Positions 60,373 through 64,000 of a DNA stretch of 64,000 bases are shown here, one piece after another; the first letter of the stretch is position 1, and each line of letters opens with the position of its first letter. The translations under genes and the position numbers were made by a program. The notes below the pieces were generated by a model. That model ran no database searches, was not told where the DNA came from, and worked only from the letters and a program-made list of their open reading frames with translations. Where the stretch lies: positions 62,001 through 126,000 of the forward strand of contig JAHBSJ010000001.1 of NCBI GenBank assembly GCA_019639155.1, in the 5' to 3' direction. Origin of the DNA: Acidobacteriota bacterium. GTDB taxonomy: Bacteria > Acidobacteriota > Blastocatellia > Pyrinomonadales > Pyrinomonadaceae.

Positions 60373-61419
60373 CTACCTAAGACCATCAATGAGCTTTTCG
60401 ATCCTTTCTTCTCTTTCGGTGATGGTCCGCCAGTACTCCAAACGAGCTTTGATATTCGTCTCAGTAATTCTTTCACCGTTGAAAGTCACATAATCGAATT
60501 GATCGAGTAACCCTTCAAGACCGTTTTCATCATAAATTCGCTGGCCGATACGAGCAGCAATGTCAGCAGCCTGAGTGCGAGAGGAAAGCTTAGAGTCAAT
60601 ATCGCCGTACAACGGACTTAGAAAACCGTGTAGGCCATAGACGGTATTTATGGCAAAGTGGTCTCGTTGCCCTTTGACCCATCTGACCGCCGCATCATCT
60701 CCCGCGTCAAAAGCATGGGATTGGTTAACCATTTGGGCAACGACCTGTCGCGCGTGGTATTCTCCCAAAAAGCTGCGGCCTGAAAATTCAACTGCATCTG
60801 ATAGGACAACGCCCGACCTTGAAACATATTTCGCGGCTGTATCTGTAATCCTTTTATTTCCTTTTTCGAAAAGATCTAAATCGAGCGCGAGTTCTTTACG
60901 CCCAGATTCCTGTCGCAAGGTCGAGGCAACGTAACCAAATCCAGCCATTCCGCGAGTTTGTAGATTTTGCTCAAGCCGTTGAGCAGGTGAATCGAGAAGA
61001 ATCTGTTTCGCCACCCATTCTTCCATACCTTTAATTAGAAGCTTTGCGAATTCTTTATTCTCATTTTCGCGGAGCACCTTTTCATAGTTATCGCATTTAT
61101 AAATGCGTCGCATGACCTGTTTTGACTCGGCCTCGTATGCGAACGTATCGACGATATGAATGCGCGCGCCCCTTAATCCGCTAGAGACACGACGCCGAAT
61201 ATCTCGAGGGAGTTTATCAAAGTTATCGACAACCTGAGAGGACTTCAATTCGCTTTTGACGTCGGGATATAGATTGCGTAGTTCTAAGAACCATTGGATA
61301 TTCGCGAATTTTGAGATTTGCGCATGTGTCCATACAAGCCGAGCTGTTTTCTCATTATTTTGGCGTGAGGTCTCATCGCTAAAGGACAGGGCGTCCTGTG
61401 GTTCTGAGCCGCGAAACAT
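60373..61419 (-). CDS. Unrecognised 348-residue cytoplasmic protein
   Basis: The frame runs from an ATG at 61419; a TTG at 61440 is also in frame. There is no signal peptide or membrane helix. The sequence is charged, largely helical and rich in Arg, Glu and Lys, with recognisable stretches such as TARLVWTHAQISKFANIQWFLELRNLYPD, FAKLLIKGMEEWVAKQILLDSP and GEYHARQVVAQMVNQSHAFDAGDDAAVRWVKGQRDHF. I cannot place it in a family. The 239-base gap downstream (60134-60372) holds no gene that I can support. Its base composition and lack of relatives among the neighbours suggest an acquired or fast-evolving gene. Confidence 0.6.
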   Translation of the reverse strand: MFRGSEPQDALSFSDETSRQNNEKTARLVWTHAQISKFANIQWFLELRNLYPDVKSELKSSQVVDNFDKLPRDIRRRVSSGLRGARIHIVDTFAYEAESKQVMRRIYKCDNYEKVLRENENKEFAKLLIKGMEEWVAKQILLDSPAQRLEQNLQTRGMAGFGYVASTLRQESGRKELALDLDLFEKGNKRITDTAAKYVSRSGVVLSDAVEFSGRSFLGEYHARQVVAQMVNQSHAFDAGDDAAVRWVKGQRDHFAINTVYGLHGFLSPLYGDIDSKLSSRTQAADIAARIGQRIYDENGLEGLLDQFDYVTFNGERITETNIKARLEYWRTITEREERIEKLIDGLR

Positions 61420-61552
61420 AATCTGTAAAACGGTAATCAAAGATTACATTAAACATTATTTCACTCAGAGATTTATGCTGCAATACTCTTCCCCGCGAAT
61501 ACATTATCTCGCTAATGAGCAACTGCGTTGATACCACAGGTAGTAGTCAACT

Positions 61553-62716
61553 TTAGAAGGCTTCCAGATACTTAACACCTGAACCCGTATTGAACATCAC
61601 GACTCTCTCACCGCCGATGATGAAGCCTTCGGCGATAAGCTTTCTCAAGGCCGGCAGGCATGCTGCGCCTTCGGGAGCGGTGAAGATACCGGTTGCAGCA
61701 CCGATCTCGGCGACGGTGGCGACGAGTTCTTCGTCAGTTACGGCGACGGCGGTTCCACCCGATGCACGCAGGGCGTCGAGTATCAAAAAGTCGCCGATCG
61801 CCTTTGGCACGCGCAGTCCGGAGGCAACGGTGGAAGCATTCTCGAATTCATCAGCAAAGCGTTCGCCTGCATGAAATGCCCGAACTATCGGCGCGCACGT
61901 CGCGGACTGAACCGTGACCATTCGCGGGCGTTCCGGGCCGATCCAGCCCATTTGCTCCATCTCGTCGAACGCCTTCCACATTCCGATCAGCCCCGTCCCG
62001 CCGCCGGTCGGGTAGATAATGACCTCCGGCAGTTTCCAATCGAACTGCTCAGCGAGTTCATAGCCCATCGTCTTTTTGCCCTCGACGCGATACGGCTCTT
62101 TTAACGTGGAGACATCGAACCAGCCTTCCGCATCTTTTCGCTCAGCGACGATCTTTCCGCAGTCGGTGATAAGGCCGTCAACAAGCGTCACATTCGCTCC
62201 GGTCTGCTCACATTCGACGATGTTCGCCCGCGGCGTATCGGCGGGCATAAAAATGTGTGCTTCCATACCGGCTTTAGCCGCGTAGGCCGCCATCGCTCCC
62301 GCAGCATTTCCTGCGGATGGCACAGCGACCTTCTTTACGCCCAGCTCTTTCGCCATTGAAATGGCGGCGGTCATGCCGCGTGCTTTGAAAGACTGCGTCG
62401 GGTTTTGGCCTTCATCTTTTATGTAAAGATCGACAGCGACAGGCAGCGTCGCAGCCAGCCGATCTGCTTTGAATAGCGGCGTCCAGCCCTCGCCGAGCGA
62501 AACGATATTTGCGTCGTCAACTACCGGCAGAACCTCGCGATAACGCCATAGCGAAGACGCCCGCGTCCTCAAACCTTCAGGCGTCAGCGTTGCCGAAGCT
62601 TTTTCGAGGTCATATTTGACAAGAAGCGGCTTGCCGCATTCAACGCAGAGGTTTTGCAGCACATTCGTCTCGTGCCGCATGCCGCACAATGCACATTCCA
62701 GATGGGTTACGTTCAT
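61553..62716 (-). CDS. thrC: Threonine synthase
   Basis: A 387-residue PLP enzyme from the ATG at 62716. An N-terminal zinc-ribbon (Cys8, Cys11, Cys24, Cys27 in CALC and CVEC) precedes the catalytic fold, as in the bacterial thrC class with a ribbon. Lys111 ([11 protein letters not shown]) binds PLP, and [21 protein letters not shown] and [13 protein letters not shown] are cofactor-phosphate motifs. It converts O-phosphohomoserine to threonine. A longer in-frame extension upstream runs through the divergent gene and lacks the ribbon as start. No other threonine gene is in the window. Confidence 0.9.
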   Translation of the reverse strand: MNVTHLECALCGMRHETNVLQNLCVECGKPLLVKYDLEKASATLTPEGLRTRASSLWRYREVLPVVDDANIVSLGEGWTPLFKADRLAATLPVAVDLYIKDEGQNPTQSFKARGMTAAISMAKELGVKKVAVPSAGNAAGAMAAYAAKAGMEAHIFMPADTPRANIVECEQTGANVTLVDGLITDCGKIVAERKDAEGWFDVSTLKEPYRVEGKKTMGYELAEQFDWKLPEVIIYPTGGGTGLIGMWKAFDEMEQMGWIGPERPRMVTVQSATCAPIVRAFHAGERFADEFENASTVASGLRVPKAIGDFLILDALRASGGTAVAVTDEELVATVAEIGAATGIFTAPEGAACLPALRKLIAEGFIIGGERVVMFNTGSGVKYLEAF

Positions 62717-62774
62717 GATACCGGAGCTCTTTTTTTGAATGCCGTACTCATACTGGCTATACTTTACGGCAAGA

Positions 62775-63647
62775 ATGGCCCTCGACGTAAATGGTGTTCG
62801 GTTTCTGCTCCTTGCCGAAAAGCTGGGGGTCAGTTTTGGCCGTACCGCGATGATCGGCCGCCAGGAATTGAGTGTTGACGCCGGTGGCCTTGCCAGCGAA
62901 CTCAGACGTTTTGGAAGAGTGGATGCAGATCCCGAGGCGATCATCGAAACCGGCGGCGGATACGCTGAATCATTTCTCGAATTGCTCGGTGCTCAAAGCT
63001 CAGTCTCATTCGACGCATCGGACTATGAAGGTGCGTCGCACGTTCACGATATGAACACCGTAATAGGTGAGGAACATCGGCGTCGATATTCCGCGGTAAT
63101 CGACGGCGGCACCCTCGAACATGTATTCGACTTCCCGACAGCGATCAAAAACTGTATGTCGATGGTCGAGGTCGGCGGCCACTATTTGGCGATCACACCG
63201 ACGAATAATTACTCCGGGCACGGTTTTTACCAATTCAGTCCTGAGCTTTATTTTCGCGTTTTCTCACCTGCGAACGGGTTTGAGGTCGTGCGAATGATGG
63301 CCTTTGAAGAAACATCTGATCCGAAATGGTATGACGTTGCTGACCCTGATGCGGTCCGCTCGCGCGTGACCATCATAAACAGCGTTCCGACGCTTCTTTT
63401 GTTGATCGCAAAAAAGACGTCCGAGGCCGATGTATTTAGAACACCGCAACAGTCCGATTACCTCGCCGCGTGGAACTCTGAAGAAAAGCGAGCGGCCGTC
63501 GGGGTTCGACGCCTTCCCAATATGCCTTTGCGTAAGTCCGCCGCGTCTTTGGCCGCTTCGCTGCGAAAACTGCGAAGAAAAATGTTGGAAAACTCAGCGA
63601 TCTCGAAAAATACCGAACACTTCACCGAATCGCGTATTGATGATTGA
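62775..63647 (+). CDS. Class I SAM-dependent methyltransferase-like protein
   Basis: About 290 residues from the ATG at 62775; an ATG at 62739 is in frame but would leave only 22 bases to the divergent thrC start. The sequence resembles a methyltransferase-like fold without the full SAM motif. VNGVRFLLLAEKLGVSFGRTAMIGRQEL is followed by SVSFDASDYEGASHVHDMN and YSAVIDGGTLEHVFDFPTAIKNCMSMVEVGGHYLAITP, which look like motifs II and III of class I enzymes. It may modify a sugar or lipid. The basic C-terminal tail (RKSAASLAASLRKLRRKML) could bind membranes or nucleic acid. Confidence 0.7.
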   Translation: MALDVNGVRFLLLAEKLGVSFGRTAMIGRQELSVDAGGLASELRRFGRVDADPEAIIETGGGYAESFLELLGAQSSVSFDASDYEGASHVHDMNTVIGEEHRRRYSAVIDGGTLEHVFDFPTAIKNCMSMVEVGGHYLAITPTNNYSGHGFYQFSPELYFRVFSPANGFEVVRMMAFEETSDPKWYDVADPDAVRSRVTIINSVPTLLLLIAKKTSEADVFRTPQQSDYLAAWNSEEKRAAVGVRRLPNMPLRKSAASLAASLRKLRRKMLENSAISKNTEHFTESRIDD

Positions 63648-63650
63648 TCC

Positions 63651-64000
63651 TCAGCGGGTGAGCATCGGTTTCAGTGCAGCGTAGATGTTTTCCATCATCA
63701 AACGCGTACCCTCAGCGTTCGGATGGATACCGTCGGCCTGATTCAGGTCTTTGTTAAGAGCGACGCCTTCGAGCAGGAATGGAAGGAATTCAACTTTATG
63801 TTCACTAGCAAGGTCCGGAAAAGCCGTTACGAACTCGCGTTGATAATCCGAACCCATCGTCGGCGGTGCGAGCATGCCGCATAGCAGCACCTTCACATTC
63901 TTCGCCTTTGCACGGCGGATTATCTCGGCGAGGTTCTCTTTCATTTTCGCGACCGGCATGCCGCGCAGCAGATCGTTTGCACCGAGTTCAAGAATGAGTA
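63651..64000 (-). CDS. SGNH/GDSL hydrolase, TesA/arylesterase type (cut by window edge)
   Basis: The C-terminal 116 residues are open to the window edge. LILELGANDLLRGMPVAKMKENLAEIIRRAK is the block III (GxND) region of TesA-type SGNH hydrolases, and LNQADGIHPNAEG is block V with catalytic Asp and His. The Ser-containing N-terminus lies outside. TesA-like enzymes hydrolyse acyl thioesters, lysophospholipids or aryl esters, usually in the periplasm. The gene converges with the methyltransferase-like gene, three bases apart. Confidence 0.85.
   Translation of the reverse strand, partial: LILELGANDLLRGMPVAKMKENLAEIIRRAKAKNVKVLLCGMLAPPTMGSDYQREFVTAFPDLASEHKVEFLPFLLEGVALNKDLNQADGIHPNAEGTRLMMENIYAALKPMLTR

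Noticed and set aside
58810..61440. A new phage-defence island
   Set aside because: A CD225-like protein and two unknown proteins in an AT-richer stretch are suggestive only; no nuclease, ATPase or other effector motif is visible.

Overview
This 64 kb window looks like chromosomal sequence from an Acidobacteriota bacterium, most likely class Blastocatellia (Pyrinomonadaceae-like). That is inferred from gene content, not from a marker search. The pointers are an M36 metalloprotease ending in Asp-Gly-Asp-Gly-rich FG-GAP repeats, a TIGR02999-type ECF sigma factor beside a TPR Ser/Thr kinase, a compact pilMNOPQ operon, a radical SAM protein resembling tetraether lipid synthase, and many small lipoproteins rich in Asn and Thr. 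No phage, integrase, transposase, CRISPR array or rRNA was seen. One tRNA (Pro, CGG) is present.

Layout. 0-2 kb: 3' end of surE, pcm and a YqaA/DedA membrane protein, then tRNA-Pro with its own promoter. 2-4 kb: dinG-queD on the minus strand. 4-9 kb: a large secreted fungalysin-type protease and a secreted CxxCH protein, closed by a bidirectional terminator. 9-14.3 kb: pilMNOPQ (minus strand). 14.7-17 kb: an acyl-CoA dehydrogenase and an APH-like kinase, divergent, corresponding to the two halves of eukaryotic ACAD10/11. 17-24 kb: a minus-strand pyrimidine-reduction operon (NCS1 permease, beta-ureidopropionase, PreT, AbgT-family carrier, PreA). 24-31 kb: a tiny REPNT-repeat gene, two paralogous TolB-like/TPR signalling proteins (one a Ser/Thr kinase with its sigma factor), a thioredoxin-like protein and two small exported proteins. 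31-45 kb: dihydropyrimidinase, an AGXT2-like aminotransferase and an aldehyde dehydrogenase, which can complete uracil breakdown to malonate semialdehyde and beyond. These are interleaved with a PIN/Phd toxin-antitoxin pair, an M1 peptidase, TPR proteins and an AMP-forming acyl-CoA ligase. 46-56 kb: glucose-6-phosphate isomerase, a flippase-like protein, a three-gene envelope cluster with a phosphodiesterase-type enzyme, a GT-C glycosyltransferase and an FtsX-type permease. 56.7-64 kb: the Tes-like radical SAM protein, a CD225 membrane protein, two unknown proteins in a visibly AT-richer stretch, threonine synthase, a methyltransferase-like protein and the end of a tesA-type esterase.

How the genes fit together. 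All chemical steps of reductive pyrimidine catabolism can be assigned: uptake (NCS1), uracil to dihydrouracil (PreTA), ring opening (dihydropyrimidinase), decarbamoylation (beta-ureidopropionase), transamination of beta-alanine, and oxidation of malonate semialdehyde. They are spread over about 26 kb.

Most noteworthy observations. (1) The region carries two short gene remnants, the C-terminal ends of a second aminotransferase (35.2 kb) and a second aldehyde dehydrogenase (38.85 kb), each diverged from the intact copy nearby. (2) At least four families of dispersed short repeats occur, one of them read in frame inside the acyl-CoA ligase gene. (3) Several genes under 60 codons were read directly from the sequence (REPNT protein, two small membrane proteins). 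(4) The toxin-antitoxin pair has a near-consensus promoter whose -10 box lies inside a perfect palindrome.
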